From a virus, in the IMG/VR virus record IMGVR_UViG_3300047470_000206, positions 1 through 35,313 of that record: 35,313 nt of DNA; one strand, written 5' to 3'. The notes beneath the pieces are model-generated. The model was not told the origin of the DNA and did not search any database. It saw nothing but the letters and a program-made list of their open reading frames with translations. The translations under genes were made by a program, and so were the position numbers. How positions within the stretch are numbered: position 1 is the first letter of the stretch; each line of letters begins with the position of its first letter. Positions 12,523-20,978 of the stretch are shown here, piece after piece.

Positions 12523-12724
12523 GCTGATCCGGCTCGTCGAAAGGGACGAGGTCCCAGTCCTTGCCGGCCTCCGGGATCTGGCCCTCCACGTCGCGCGCTG
12601 CGTCCGTCAGCCGACGGGCGAGCAGTCGCGCGGCGTCAGGATCCATCTCGTGAACGTCAGGCGCGTCGTCCCCGCGGACACGGACGAGAACTTTGCCGGG
12701 TCCGCGGCGGACTTCGAAGCTCAC
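12515..12724 (-). CDS. Hypothetical protein, 69 aa
   Basis: A short strand-helix protein: MSFEVRRGPGKVLVRVRGDD then MDPDAARLLARRLTDAARDV, a helix resembling those in other small genes of this phage. GTG start overlaps the upstream stop (GTGA), and its own stop lies inside the start of the zinc-ribbon gene. Function unknown. Confidence 0.7.
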   Translation of the reverse strand: MSFEVRRGPGKVLVRVRGDDAPDVHEMDPDAARLLARRLTDAARDVEGQIPEAGKDWDLVPFDEPDQRG

Positions 12725-13023
12725 TCGCCGGCCAGGAAGCGGGCGAGATCGATGATGTCGGCGGCGCTGTGCAGGGTGCCCCGGAGGGCTTCCTTCGCCT
12801 TGTCGACGAGGGCCGCACGGTCAGCAACGGGGGTGTCGTCGACCTTTCGCACCTCGTGGACCCACACCGCGTAGTCGCGCGACGGGACTTGCACACGGTA
12901 GGGGAGATCGCCATCCACCGTGTCGACACGGACGACAGTCCCGCATTGACCGACGAGGTCACCCTCTGAGTCGTCGGTGACTTCGACGAGGTCGCCGACC
13001 TTGATGTCTCCCATGCCGCTCAC
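12721..13023 (-). CDS. Single-barrel KVGD protein, 100 aa
   Basis: An SH3/KOW-like barrel at the N-terminus (IKVGDLVEVTDDSEGD, then GTVVRVDTVDGDLPYRVQV). A C-terminal helix AADIIDLARFLAGE nearly repeats the end of the next gene upstream (LIKLADYLAGE), so the two are paralogues. GTG start overlaps the neighbour. Function unknown. Confidence 0.75.
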   Translation of the reverse strand: MSGMGDIKVGDLVEVTDDSEGDLVGQCGTVVRVDTVDGDLPYRVQVPSRDYAVWVHEVRKVDDTPVADRAALVDKAKEALRGTLHSAADIIDLARFLAGE

Positions 13024-14003
13024 TCCCCCGCCAGGTAGTCGGCCAGCTTGATCAGGTCGTCCGCCGTGGATCCGAAACCGGGGACGCCCAGCAGCTCCCC
13101 GGCCTTCTCCAGGAGGGCCGCGCGTGACGAGGGGACGGAATCGACGTCGGCCGGCTGCTCACCGTCGGCCGGCTCGTCGGTGACCTTCTCCACGACGTCC
13201 AGGGAGAAGAACCAGCCGCCGGAGCGAGTGGGCACGGATGTGGTCCGCACACCGGGGCTGAGGTTGGTCTCCAGCGACGCGACGGTGAAGACGTCGCCGG
13301 CCTTCACGTCGGCACAGTTGGCGCGGTCCACCGTCACGCGGACCTTGTCGCCGACCTTGATGGCGTCCGTCTCCGTCGGCTCGTCGACGCGCTCCACGGC
13401 CTTGCAGTTCCACCACCCGTTTTCGGCGCCGTGGGGGCCCCTGCCGTCGCCGAACTCGACCTTGTACGGAAGGTTCTCGTACCCGGTCAGATTCTTCACG
13501 GTGCCGATGCGGCCGACGAACCGCCGGTAGGACAACCCGCCGTCGTCGTCCAGGACGCGGACCCGGTCGCCGGGCTTGATGCTGCTCGATGCGGCCGACT
13601 CGTCGACCCTCCGGACGTCAGCCGCCCACACGCCGTGGGCGTCGTCGAACTGCACGCGGTAGGTCAGGTAGTCGTCGTCAAGGTCGACGACCTCCAACGT
13701 GCCTTCCTTCCCGACGTACCCGCCGCTCTCCGTGTGCCGGTACTTCGTGATCGCCACCCGGTCCCCCACCTTCGGCCGGCTGCGCACCGGGGCGGGTACC
13801 GCCACCTGCTCCCCGCCGTCGATCTCGTCAGCCAGGGCGAGGATCCCGCGGGCGAAGGTGCGGGCGTTGATCGCCGTGACGAACGCGTTCATCACGTTGT
13901 CGTCGCCACTGTGGCCGACCAGTTCCACCTTGTCGCCGCTGATCTCAGCCGTCACGTAGTCGCCCGACGCGCTGTTGCACTGGGCACGGAAGGTCTCGCT
14001 CAT
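13020..14003 (-). CDS. Multi-barrel KVGD repeat protein, 327 aa
   Basis: After an N-terminal segment (about 1-70) come three SH3-like repeats starting KVGDRVAITKYR (about 78), KPGDRVRVLDDDG (about 147) and KVGDKVRVTVDR (about 216). Each has a G-T-V or D-V-F-T-V strand after it. A C-terminal helix ADDLIKLADYLAGE matches the 100-aa paralogue downstream. The same repeat occurs in 24580-25320. Such modules could bind nucleic acid, RNA polymerase or host proteins; none is shown. ATG 14003 lies behind GAGGAGAGAGC. Confidence 0.78.
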   Translation of the reverse strand: MSETFRAQCNSASGDYVTAEISGDKVELVGHSGDDNVMNAFVTAINARTFARGILALADEIDGGEQVAVPAPVRSRPKVGDRVAITKYRHTESGGYVGKEGTLEVVDLDDDYLTYRVQFDDAHGVWAADVRRVDESAASSSIKPGDRVRVLDDDGGLSYRRFVGRIGTVKNLTGYENLPYKVEFGDGRGPHGAENGWWNCKAVERVDEPTETDAIKVGDKVRVTVDRANCADVKAGDVFTVASLETNLSPGVRTTSVPTRSGGWFFSLDVVEKVTDEPADGEQPADVDSVPSSRAALLEKAGELLGVPGFGSTADDLIKLADYLAGE

Positions 14004-14024
14004 GTGCTCTCTCCTCTGTGATGC

Positions 14025-14051
14025 GCCCCTGTCGCCTCACTCGTCAGGGGC
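14025..14051 (-). terminator. Hairpin with AGTGAGG loop in the leader of 13020-14003
   Basis: GCCCCTG (14025-14031) pairs with CAGGGGC (14045-14051), with AGTGAGG in the loop on the minus strand. It lies between an operator palindrome and the ribosome site, so transcripts arriving from the sigma operon must read through it. Confidence 0.65.
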
Positions 14052-14062
14052 TGCGGATGATT

Positions 14063-14082
14063 CGCGCTAGTCGACTAGCGCG
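14063..14082. promoter_or_regulatory. Operator palindrome without adjacent TTGTGC promoter
   Basis: A perfect 20-bp palindrome containing CGCTAGTCGACTAGCG, 3 bases past the stop of the 50-aa gene. No TTGTGC element follows it, unlike copies 1-4. Confidence 0.65.
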
Positions 14083-14085
14083 GGT

Positions 14086-14238
14086 TCAGTCGTCGGCGAG
14101 GATCCGGAACCCGGTCTCGCCGCTCATCGGGTCCAGGTCGTCCAGGGCGTAGCGGACGTCGTCGCCGTAGAGGGCGGCCTCGTCGGCGGTCACGCCCTGG
14201 ACGTCGTAGGAGTCAAGGGAAGGAAGTCCGGTGCGCAT
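14086..14238 (-). CDS. Small acidic protein, 50 aa
   Basis: A short ORF, MRTGLPSLDSYDVQGVTADE..., strongly acidic with a helix DDVRYALDDLDP. The ATG at 14236-14238 has only a weak ribosome site (GAGCGA). It follows the sigma factor by 36 bases and could be a small regulator of it, which is only a positional guess. Confidence 0.55.
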   Translation of the reverse strand: MRTGLPSLDSYDVQGVTADEAALYGDDVRYALDDLDPMSGETGFRILADD

Positions 14239-14274
14239 GGGTCGCTCGCTTTCAGGTGGGTGTCAGTGAGTGCT

Positions 14275-15036
14275 TCACGCGGCGATGGCGTGGCGGTCGG
14301 CGACGTTGCGGGCGTTCTGTACTCCCGTCGACCGAAGTCGGCGGACGGCCGTCTTCTGCGTCTGCAGGTGCGCCGCAACCTCGTCGTCCTCCGTCTTCAG
14401 CATCCCGACGCCGTAGAAGGCGCGGAGCGCGTAGGACTGACGCGGAGAGATCTGCGACATCAGCCAGCGGGCGAGGTCACGACGCTCGTGCGTGTCGGTG
14501 ACGTCGGCGGAGGGGTCGGCGATGATGTCGGCGATGGTCGTGCTCCCGGTGCTGTCCCCGTCGGTGCCCGTGATGGGGCTCTCCAGCGACTCCACGTCGG
14601 CCAGGGCCTCCAGCGTCCCCATGAAGACCTCGCGCGACGTCCCGTACTTGGCGTACATCGACAGGTACGCGGCCTCACGGTTGCCGTCGAAGTCGACGAG
14701 CGCGCGCTTCACACGGAGCGCCGTACCGGCGTCGATCGTCAGGCCCGTTGACATGCGGACCCACTCCTCCGCCACGCTGCGTCGGATGCCCCGGTACGCG
14801 AACGTCATCAGGGCCGCGGACGAGGCCGACGAGTCGTAGTCGCGAACGCGCTGGACGAGAGCCGCGCGGGCCTCCTGGAGCAGATCCTCCGCGTCCTCCC
14901 CGCGGGCGCCGGGGGCGGCGGAGCGGACGATGCCGCGCAGGGTGGAGTCGCTGGCGCTGATGACGTCCCACATGGCGTCGCTGTCGCCGTCCTGCGCGGC
15001 GCTGATCATCTCGTCCGTTACCTGCGTGGCGGTCAT
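14275..15036 (-). CDS. Phage-encoded sigma factor (sigma-70 family)
   Basis: A 253-aa protein with the two domains of a minimal sigma-70 factor. Region 2 lies at about 30-92 (EDAEDLLQEARAALVQRV, then LMTFAYRGIRRSVAEEW), which binds core polymerase and the -10 element. Region 4 lies at about 197-240 (SPRQSYALRAFYG, then DDEVAAHLQTQKTAVRRL), the -35 helix-turn-helix. ATG 15036 follows GAGGAGACGCAC. Its own promoter is of the CTCACA-N17-CATAAC class shared with two other genes, so it may be autoregulated or start a temporal cascade. Confidence 0.85.
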   Translation of the reverse strand: MTATQVTDEMISAAQDGDSDAMWDVISASDSTLRGIVRSAAPGARGEDAEDLLQEARAALVQRVRDYDSSASSAALMTFAYRGIRRSVAEEWVRMSTGLTIDAGTALRVKRALVDFDGNREAAYLSMYAKYGTSREVFMGTLEALADVESLESPITGTDGDSTGSTTIADIIADPSADVTDTHERRDLARWLMSQISPRQSYALRAFYGVGMLKTEDDEVAAHLQTQKTAVRRLRSTGVQNARNVADRHAIAA

Positions 15037-15069
15037 GTGCGTCTCCTCGTGAATGCCTTGTGTGAGGGA

Positions 15070-15098
15070 GTTATGGGTATGGCGTGAGCCGTTGTGAG
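15070..15098 (-). promoter_or_regulatory. Class II promoter of the sigma factor gene
   Basis: CTCACA (15093-15098), 17-base spacer, CATAAC (15070-15075) in the block TACCCATAAC. Transcription would start about 25 bases before the sigma start codon. Nearly identical sequences precede 26810-27550 and 33301-34104. Confidence 0.7.
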
Positions 15099-15214
15099 GG
15101 GTGAGTTCATGTGACGCGGGTCACTCGCGTTGACCTGAACGCGGGCATGGCTGACCCACGTAGTGATGGGCGTGGTTGGACGCGATGGCTGCCGATCTGC
15201 AGCAGGGACGACAA

Positions 15215-15243
15215 AGCCCCCGTCCCTCGCGGGGACGGGGGCT
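15215..15243 (-). terminator. Hairpin terminator upstream of the sigma promoter
   Basis: AGCCCCCGTCCC (15215-15226) pairs with GGGACGGGGGCT (15232-15243). It stops transcripts from 15281-15872. The gap 15099-15214 has no gene. Confidence 0.8.
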
Positions 15244-15256
15244 GTCAAAGATGTTG

Positions 15257-15272
15257 CGCTAGTCGACTAGCG
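15257..15272. promoter_or_regulatory. Operator palindrome
   Basis: Perfect CGCTAGTCGACTAGCG, placed between the stop of 15281-15502 and the terminator. No TTGTGC element is next to it, which argues for a role in stopping transcripts as in stoperators, or for a structural role. Confidence 0.65.
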
Positions 15273-15280
15273 TGACTCGG

Positions 15281-15502
15281 CTACGTGATGAGGTCCAAGA
15301 CAGGGATGCCGAACGCGTCGGCGATCGCGACGTCAGCGACGGCACAGGCGCAGGTGTCCCACCCACAGGCCCGGTACAGCGTAGAAACGTTCCACCACTG
15401 GACGTCTGCCGTCAGAGACGGCGTCAGCCCGTGGAGGCCGGCCAGTTCAGCGAGGTTCCCCCTCTGTTCCGGGGAATTCTGCGGCCCCGTCAGCACCCTC
15501 AT
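15281..15502 (-). CDS. Hypothetical protein, 73 aa
   Basis: MRVLTGPQNSPEQRGNLAEL..., helical, with a WWNVSTLYRACGWDTCACAV segment. I chose the ATG at 15500-15502 because GGGGGG precedes it; an in-frame ATG 12 bases earlier is possible. Its start lies 56 bases inside the end of the 141-aa gene. No function. Confidence 0.6.
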   Translation of the reverse strand: MRVLTGPQNSPEQRGNLAELAGLHGLTPSLTADVQWWNVSTLYRACGWDTCACAVADVAIADAFGIPVLDLIT

Positions 15503-15872
15503 GCGACCCCCCATAGGTCGTTTTGACTGTCGGCTCCTCCCCTTCCCAGAAGGCGAGAGCGCGGTCCAGTCCAGCAGTGGCGCCGCGTACGCACGCCACA
15601 GCGTGAGCGATGTACGTGACGCCGTTCAGTTGTTCCGCCTTGAGACGGTCCCGCGCGTTGTCGAGCGCGATCGTCTCGGTTGGTCGAGAGGGGCCGTACG
15701 CTGCCTGACGTCCGTCTCCGCCATCCACGTCAGCACGGGTACGCCCCGGCGTGGTTCGTGCGTCGTCGCATATGAGCACCATCTGACGCAGCTCGACTAG
15801 GTCACGCTCAAGCGTGTCCAGGAGTTCCGTCAGTCGCTGTCCGTCCGCGACGTGTTGTGGACTGTAGGTCAC
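15447..15872 (-). CDS. Hypothetical protein, 141 aa (DUF7169-like)
   Basis: GTG 15872 is chosen for its strong GGAGGC. The N-terminal helix pair (LTELLDTLERDLVELRQMVL) is followed by a polar linker with many Arg/Gly and then a second helical segment NARDRLKAEQLNGVTYIAHAV. I think similar helical proteins are frequent in Streptomyces phages (DUF7169-like, from memory). The C-terminus is Gly/Glu-rich and probably disordered. Function unknown. Confidence 0.7.
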   Translation of the reverse strand: MTYSPQHVADGQRLTELLDTLERDLVELRQMVLICDDARTTPGRTRADVDGGDGRQAAYGPSRPTETIALDNARDRLKAEQLNGVTYIAHAVACVRGATAGLDRALAFWEGEEPTVKTTYGGSHEGADGAAEFPGTEGEPR

Positions 15873-16118
15873 GAAGCCTCCACAGATCAATCACTGCGCG
15901 GCCGGAAGTAACCGGTTGACAGTGTCGATTAATGACTGATTGTCCGGTTTCTAGCCATGTCATGTCAGAGTGACATATGGCGGTCACCCAACCTCACCTG
16001 CACATATGTCGACCAGCACAGGTCATGTATGACCGTCTGCTGTTACGTAGTTGTTACCTATGTGAAGGCGGTGCCCGTCGGTGCGCGTGTCGCGGGTTGA
16101 GCCCTGCGTGATCGCCGA
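15873..16118. promoter_or_regulatory. Regulatory gap upstream of 15447-15872
   Basis: No gene. It contains a variant early element (CTGTGCTGGTCGACATATG, minus strand, 16003-16021) without a matching -10 or palindrome. There is also a GTGAC/GTCAC inverted pair around a second CATATG-type sequence, and a small hairpin GTGATC-GCC-GATCAC (about 16108-16122) next to the HNH stop. It probably holds the promoter of 15447-15872. Confidence 0.4.
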
Positions 16119-16409
16119 TCACCGCTCAGTAACCGACTGGCCTGCAGTGATGGCGATCCAGGTGTCTATGTCCAGATCCGACTTCGCGCGGTTGCATTCC
16201 TCGCACGAGGGAGCCAAGTTGCTGAAGTTGTGAAGGCCACCCTTCGCAAGCGGAGTCACATGGTCGATCTGACATACAACCTTCCGGTCAAACGAGGCGT
16301 CACAGTAGACACAGGCCCACCATTCCAGCTCCTCCCAGAGCGCCAGCACAGCGGAATGTGACGGTCCGTAGTCAGGCTCTGGACGTCGGAGGGGTGGCAT
16401 ACCAGACAT
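16119..16409 (-). CDS. HNH endonuclease next to DNA polymerase
   Basis: A 96-aa protein with a textbook HNH domain: CVYC (about 34-37), QIDHVTPLAKGG (about 48-59), NFSNLAPSCEECNRAK (about 61-76), where the CxxC pairs bind zinc and the HNH residues bind the catalytic metal. ATG 16409 follows GTGAGGCG; a further upstream reading would overlap the polymerase end. A strong terminator separates it from the polymerase gene. A free-standing HNH beside a replication gene is a common homing endonuclease arrangement. Confidence 0.85.
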   Translation of the reverse strand: MSGMPPLRRPEPDYGPSHSAVLALWEELEWWACVYCDASFDRKVVCQIDHVTPLAKGGLHNFSNLAPSCEECNRAKSDLDIDTWIAITAGQSVTER

Positions 16410-16425
16410 GAGACGCCTCACAGGC

Positions 16426-16460
16426 CGGACAGTGGCGGGTCGGTATCCCGCCACCGTCCG
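16426..16460 (-). terminator. Terminator after DNA polymerase
   Basis: A 14-bp arm pair with one mismatch, CGGACAGTGGCGGG (16426-16439) and CCCGCCACCGTCCG (16447-16460). It ends the primase-polymerase transcript before the HNH gene. Confidence 0.7.
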
Positions 16461-16510
16461 AACAACGCCTCCCCGCCCCGCGCAAGTTGGCGCCGGCCGA
16501 CGAGCGGGCG

Positions 16511-18430
16511 TCACGCGACCAGCGCCACGCGTGCGTACCACTCGTCTTCGCGAGCCCGTAGCGCTTCGTCGTACTTACCGTTCGCGTCCTTCATGTAGAG
16601 CGACCCCCACGACCTCCCCCCGACTTCAGGGTCCGTGTCCAGCGGGACGCCGAAGAAGTCCATCGACATGGCCTCGCCGACCTCACGGGCGACGTCCTCC
16701 GCGATGTCCTCCGGCGCCGACCCAAGGCACTCGTCGTGGATCGGCATGAGGAGGAAGTCCGTGAGGCCCTTCTCGTCCATGTCCAACAGGGCCTGGCACA
16801 GGACGTCGCGAGCCGTCGACTGGACGGCGTAGTTGGTCGCGGCGTAGACCCTGTCGCGGTCCAGCGGAAGGCGCCGGCCGACGGGAGTCCAGACGACATA
16901 GCCATCCGCGCGCGCCTCGCGCTGTAGGTGCGAGCTGTACCTCTTGATCCCTCGGTACGTCCGGTCGTACGCGCCGATGGCCTTCTTCACGTCAGGGAGC
17001 GGAGCGCCTGTCTGGCGCGACAGCGTCACCGCTCCGCCGCCGTAGACCTTGCCGAACCCGACGCCCTTGCACAACTTCCGGTGATAACTCGTGTAGTCGG
17101 CCCCGTAGATCAGCTCCGCCGTGAAGCCGTGAAGGTCGCGGCCCTCGCGGATCGCTCGCTTCATGACCTGCTCGTCTGCCAGGGCGGCAAGGACGCGCAT
17201 CTCCACCGCCGCGTAGTCGACGGAGAAGATGCGGTGCCCCTCGTCGGCGAGGATGCCGCGCCGGATCGTCCAGTCCCCCGAAGGGAGCTGCTGGAAGGGC
17301 GGGCCGGCGACTGACATCCGGGCCGTCCGCGCCTGGAGACTGTTGATCTTCGCGTGAACGCGTCCGTCGACGTCAAGGCCGTCGCGCATGGCCACGCCGT
17401 ACGACGTCCGCCACTTCCCAGCCCGCTTCGCCCGGAGTACAGCGTCCGCCAGGGGGTTGGGCTTGCGGGTCTCGCGCGGCTGCCATTGCGGGTCCAGGTC
17501 GGCCAGGTCCAGGAGAATGCTCTTGTCGACCTTCAGAGCCCCACTGTCAGTGGTCTCCGTTAGCGTCTCTCCCATGCCCACGAGAGCCGCTGATACCTGT
17601 GCAGGCGCGTTGACGGACTTGACGCCGTACTTTGCTGCCTTGCCGGAGTGGAGGGCCGCCTCCTCCTCCAGCCGGTCCACGAGCCCGCTGACGTACTCGC
17701 GGTCGACGAGCATCCCCCGCCGCTCCATCTTCGCGCACACGTGCATCACGCGGTGCTCAAAGTCGATGAGGGCAGGCTTCACGCCAGCCTTCATCAGCCG
17801 CGCCAGGGCAACGGGGAGGAGACGGGATACGAGGATCGCGTCAAGTCCCGCGTACAGGAGGTACGTCGGGTGATTGATGTCGATCTTTGCCCAGCCGGTC
17901 GCCTTCGTCTCGCCGATCGAGTGGAAGACCTGCGTCAAGTCCTCCTGTGTGTCCGGGGCCGCCGGGTCGACGTCCTTCGCGCACAGCTCCTTCAGCCGGA
18001 GCCCGTATCCGCCTTCATGCTTCGGACGTGGGTCGTAGAGGTGAGCAATGATCTTCGTGTCGGTGACGCGTGGCGCTACTGCGTTCAGCGGCGTTCCCGC
18101 GTGCCGGTCCAGGACGAGCAGATCGAATGGCGCGTTGTGGAAGACGAGGTGCGGAAGCGTCATAACAGCCCAGCGGGCCGCCTCCAGCATCTCCGGGCGT
18201 CCTTCCACCTGAAGAACCCATGCGTCCACGTCGTCGCCGAACTGGACGAGGCGGAGGCGGTACGTCGGGGAGAAGGTATCCAGGCCGGTAGTTTCGGTGT
18301 CGCTACCAACCGTCAGACCCGCACGGGCCTTGCGCTCGACCCACGCACGGAACTCCGCCAGGTCGGCGGCGGTCTCCGGGACGCGGGTCATCGTCTCGTC
18401 CCCTGCGATGCGGTACGGGAAGTACTTCAC
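16511..18430 (-). CDS. Family A DNA polymerase with 3'-5' exonuclease
   Basis: Replicative polymerase of 639 aa. Exonuclease domain: Exo I SDTET (D44, E46), Exo II HNAPFD (N99, D103), Exo III YAGLD (Y193, D197). Polymerase domain: motif A VDYAAVEMR (D405, E410), motif B KLCKGVGFGKVYG (around 452-464), motif C HDE (565-567). All catalytic positions look intact. No 5'-nuclease domain, as usual for phage enzymes. The GTG start at 18430 overlaps the primase stop (GTGA) with GAGGGGG upstream; the frame extends further but that lies inside the primase gene. It works with the primase-helicase directly upstream. Confidence 0.95.
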   Translation of the reverse strand: MKYFPYRIAGDETMTRVPETAADLAEFRAWVERKARAGLTVGSDTETTGLDTFSPTYRLRLVQFGDDVDAWVLQVEGRPEMLEAARWAVMTLPHLVFHNAPFDLLVLDRHAGTPLNAVAPRVTDTKIIAHLYDPRPKHEGGYGLRLKELCAKDVDPAAPDTQEDLTQVFHSIGETKATGWAKIDINHPTYLLYAGLDAILVSRLLPVALARLMKAGVKPALIDFEHRVMHVCAKMERRGMLVDREYVSGLVDRLEEEAALHSGKAAKYGVKSVNAPAQVSAALVGMGETLTETTDSGALKVDKSILLDLADLDPQWQPRETRKPNPLADAVLRAKRAGKWRTSYGVAMRDGLDVDGRVHAKINSLQARTARMSVAGPPFQQLPSGDWTIRRGILADEGHRIFSVDYAAVEMRVLAALADEQVMKRAIREGRDLHGFTAELIYGADYTSYHRKLCKGVGFGKVYGGGAVTLSRQTGAPLPDVKKAIGAYDRTYRGIKRYSSHLQREARADGYVVWTPVGRRLPLDRDRVYAATNYAVQSTARDVLCQALLDMDEKGLTDFLLMPIHDECLGSAPEDIAEDVAREVGEAMSMDFFGVPLDTDPEVGGRSWGSLYMKDANGKYDEALRAREDEWYARVALVA

Positions 18431-20910
18431 GCTGCGTCCCCCTCTCGTGCTTGCCCGAAGATGTCGCGCGGTGCGTCGTCGTCCGGCTCGTCGACGTCGA
18501 CCGCGCTCTCTGCAGCGCTGACGGCTGCCTGCTCCTGCTCCGTCGCGAGACGGATCCCGTCGAATCCCCACTTGCCGCCGGAACGGCGCTTCGTGAAGCC
18601 GCGCGACTCCAGCTCGACGCCCAGCGCCCAGCCGGAGAGGACTTCCTTCCGGCTGAGACCGGCGTCTTCCGCCCACTCCGCGTACGCCCGACGGATGGCC
18701 ATCGGAGCTATGCGTTTGCCCTGCTCCTGGACGAGGCGGGCGGCGATGAACTCCGCGAGCCTGTCCTCCGACTCCCGGTAGTCCTGCGTCGCGGAGGCGA
18801 CGGACGTCGGCTCCTGGAGGCCGTGCTCGTGCCACTCCGCAGCGCCGCGAACGGCCCACGCGAGGATGCCCTCCGACTCCGCCCGCAGCTTCGTGGGGAG
18901 AGACGGGTCCGCCTTCGAGCCGCGGAAGGTGGCTTCGAACGGGATGAGCTTCACCCGTCGCCACACGCCCAGATCCTGACTCAGGATGGCCGGCTTGTAG
19001 TTGCCAGCCACGAGCAGCAAGAACGTAGGGACGTAGGTGAACGGGTTCTGATTCAGGAAGCGACACGTCACCGGGTCGCCGCCCGTGAGCTGCTTCACCA
19101 GCGCCTCCGCGAGTCGGCTGTACTTCTCCGTCTCGCTCGCTGTCACGAGCCGCGCCCCGCGCAGGGTTGCCAGCTCCGGCGACGCCTGGCCGACGTTGAC
19201 GCGCTGCTCAAAGGTGGAGAACTCCGTGCTCTTCGTGACGCCGCGGAAGACGTGGATCAGCGCGTCCAGGAGCACGCTCTTCCCGTTCGCCCCCTGTCCG
19301 TGCATGAAGACGAAGCACTGTTCCGCCGTCGACCCTGTGACCCCGTAGCCGACGAGCCGGCACATGAACGCAGGCATTTCCGCATGGTTCGGGAACACCT
19401 CGCAGAGGAACTGATCCCAGCGAGGTGCCTTCGCCTCCGGCCGGTACGCGACGTCGAGCCGCCGCGTGATCATGTCCGCAGGGTCGTGCGGGTGGATCTC
19501 CTGCGTCCGCAGGTTGACCGTGCCGTTCGCGACGGACAGCAGCTCCGGCGACGCGTCGAACTCATCCGCCCGCGCGGGCACTCCGGGAACGGAGGGAAGC
19601 TCCTTCAGGATGCCGTCGATGTGCCGGTTCGTGAGAGCCTTCAGCGCTAGTCGACGCTCGCTGTCGTCCCCCTTCGCGATCATCTCCGCGCCCATGCGGT
19701 GCAGAGCCTCCCGGACCGTCGCGTTCCCGGACGCCCAGACCGTGCCGTCCCACACGAGGTAGCCCAGTCCGGGCGCGTACCGCACTCCCCCGCCCGTTGC
19801 CCGCATGTAGTCGCGGAGGCGGACGGCGAGGCCGACGTCTGTTGCGTCGAACATCTGGCGCGCGCTGAGGCTCATGTCCGCGAGCGAGGCGTCCGCGTCG
19901 TCGACCGTGGCCGGAGCCGTCGACGGAGTGGTAGCAGGAGCGTCCAGGACGACGACCTCCGCGGCGCGTACGGCAGCGTGGAGCGCTCCGGGGAACGCTT
20001 CCGGGTTGTCCTCGCGCCAGTTGGTCAGATCCCAGCCGTCGCGCGGGATCTCCAGGCGACGCACCATGACGCCAGCGCGAACGAGGGCAGACGCCAGGGA
20101 GTCCGTGAAGCCAGCGCCGGCACGGTCCCGGTCACCCGATATGACGACGTCCAGGTCCCGCAGACCCTCCGCCAGCTCCTCCACGAGCTTTGCGTTACGG
20201 GCCAGCCCAGCACCACGGATGGCTAGCGCGTCGTACCCCGCGCCAACCGCCGTCAGGGCGTCTCCAGGGCCCTCGCAGACGAGGACAGTGTCATAGCCTG
20301 CGCCGCTCCGCAGTAGGCCGTACTTCGCCCACGTGCGGCCTTCCACGTTGGCCAGGGACACCCAGCGCGCGGGGCATCGACCGACGATGTCCCGCCCCTG
20401 CAGTCCACGGACCACGCCGTCGAAGCCAGCAAGCGGGACCGTGATACGCGGGTGCCGGGTGAAGCCGCGGGAAAGCCACGGCTGCGATCGGTCGCCCGGG
20501 GCCGCGAAGCCGACCCCCAAGTCGGTCGCCACGTCGACGGACAGGCCGAAGCGGTCCGCGAGGTAGGTGACGGCGTCGAGCGCGCCCGTCAGCGCCTCCG
20601 ACGTCTCGTCGACGAACGCGCGAAGGCCCGCGATCTCGCCTACGCCCACCGTCTCCGGCGGTGCCGCGGACACGGTCCGGGCGCCAGCTCCGTCGACGTC
20701 GAAGAGATCCGACATCGTCAGGTCCAGTTTCCGGAAGATCGCGTCACGCTCGCAGCCAGTCCGGCAGACGATCAGGAGACGTCCGTCGTCCTTCAGCGTG
20801 ATCTTCAGCGACGGGTGCGAGCGGTCCGCGTGAGCGGGGCACAGCGCAAGGTAGCCGTCGTGATCCTCCTCCACGCCGGTCAGTCGCCCCAGGATGTCCG
20901 ACAGCTTCAA
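18427..20910 (-). CDS. Bifunctional primase-helicase
   Basis: An 827-aa replication protein in the P4/D5 style. The N-terminal zinc finger has C24, H27, C49 and C53. The TOPRIM domain (about 205-270) carries E213 in VCEGPGDAL and the acidic pair of GDRDRAG (D260, D262). After a linker comes an SF3/D5-type helicase: D5_N region about 430-530, Walker A GQGANGKS (538-545), a later TASETEK and the sensor VAGNYKP. It should make primers and unwind DNA for the polymerase it overlaps. A half-like operator sequence (CGCTAGTCGAC) occurs inside near 19645, possibly by chance. Confidence 0.94.
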   Translation of the reverse strand: MKLSDILGRLTGVEEDHDGYLALCPAHADRSHPSLKITLKDDGRLLIVCRTGCERDAIFRKLDLTMSDLFDVDGAGARTVSAAPPETVGVGEIAGLRAFVDETSEALTGALDAVTYLADRFGLSVDVATDLGVGFAAPGDRSQPWLSRGFTRHPRITVPLAGFDGVVRGLQGRDIVGRCPARWVSLANVEGRTWAKYGLLRSGAGYDTVLVCEGPGDALTAVGAGYDALAIRGAGLARNAKLVEELAEGLRDLDVVISGDRDRAGAGFTDSLASALVRAGVMVRRLEIPRDGWDLTNWREDNPEAFPGALHAAVRAAEVVVLDAPATTPSTAPATVDDADASLADMSLSARQMFDATDVGLAVRLRDYMRATGGGVRYAPGLGYLVWDGTVWASGNATVREALHRMGAEMIAKGDDSERRLALKALTNRHIDGILKELPSVPGVPARADEFDASPELLSVANGTVNLRTQEIHPHDPADMITRRLDVAYRPEAKAPRWDQFLCEVFPNHAEMPAFMCRLVGYGVTGSTAEQCFVFMHGQGANGKSVLLDALIHVFRGVTKSTEFSTFEQRVNVGQASPELATLRGARLVTASETEKYSRLAEALVKQLTGGDPVTCRFLNQNPFTYVPTFLLLVAGNYKPAILSQDLGVWRRVKLIPFEATFRGSKADPSLPTKLRAESEGILAWAVRGAAEWHEHGLQEPTSVASATQDYRESEDRLAEFIAARLVQEQGKRIAPMAIRRAYAEWAEDAGLSRKEVLSGWALGVELESRGFTKRRSGGKWGFDGIRLATEQEQAAVSAAESAVDVDEPDDDAPRDIFGQAREGDAA

Positions 20911-20940
20911 CGGGTCCCCTCTCCTCGTACGTGCATGCCG

Positions 20941-20975
20941 AAGGGGCGCCCTCCCGGTCTGAGAGGACGCCCCTT
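20941..20975 (-). terminator. Hairpin upstream of the primase-helicase gene
   Basis: AAGGGGCG (20941-20948) pairs with CGCCCCTT (20968-20975), with extra CCTC/GAGG pairing inside. It ends the resolvase transcript or acts as a leader attenuator, as it is only 31 bases from the primase start. Confidence 0.7.
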
Positions 20976-20978
20976 GTC

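Noticed and set aside
18431-19066. A long N-terminal extension of the DNA polymerase frame (to 851 aa)
   Set aside because: It lies inside the primase-helicase gene in another frame, has no relation to polymerase domains, and the GTG at 18430 overlaps the primase stop with a good ribosome site.
19642-19663. An eighth operator site inside the primase-helicase gene
   Set aside because: Only half of the palindrome (CGCTAGTCGAC) is present; this can arise by chance in GC-rich coding sequence.
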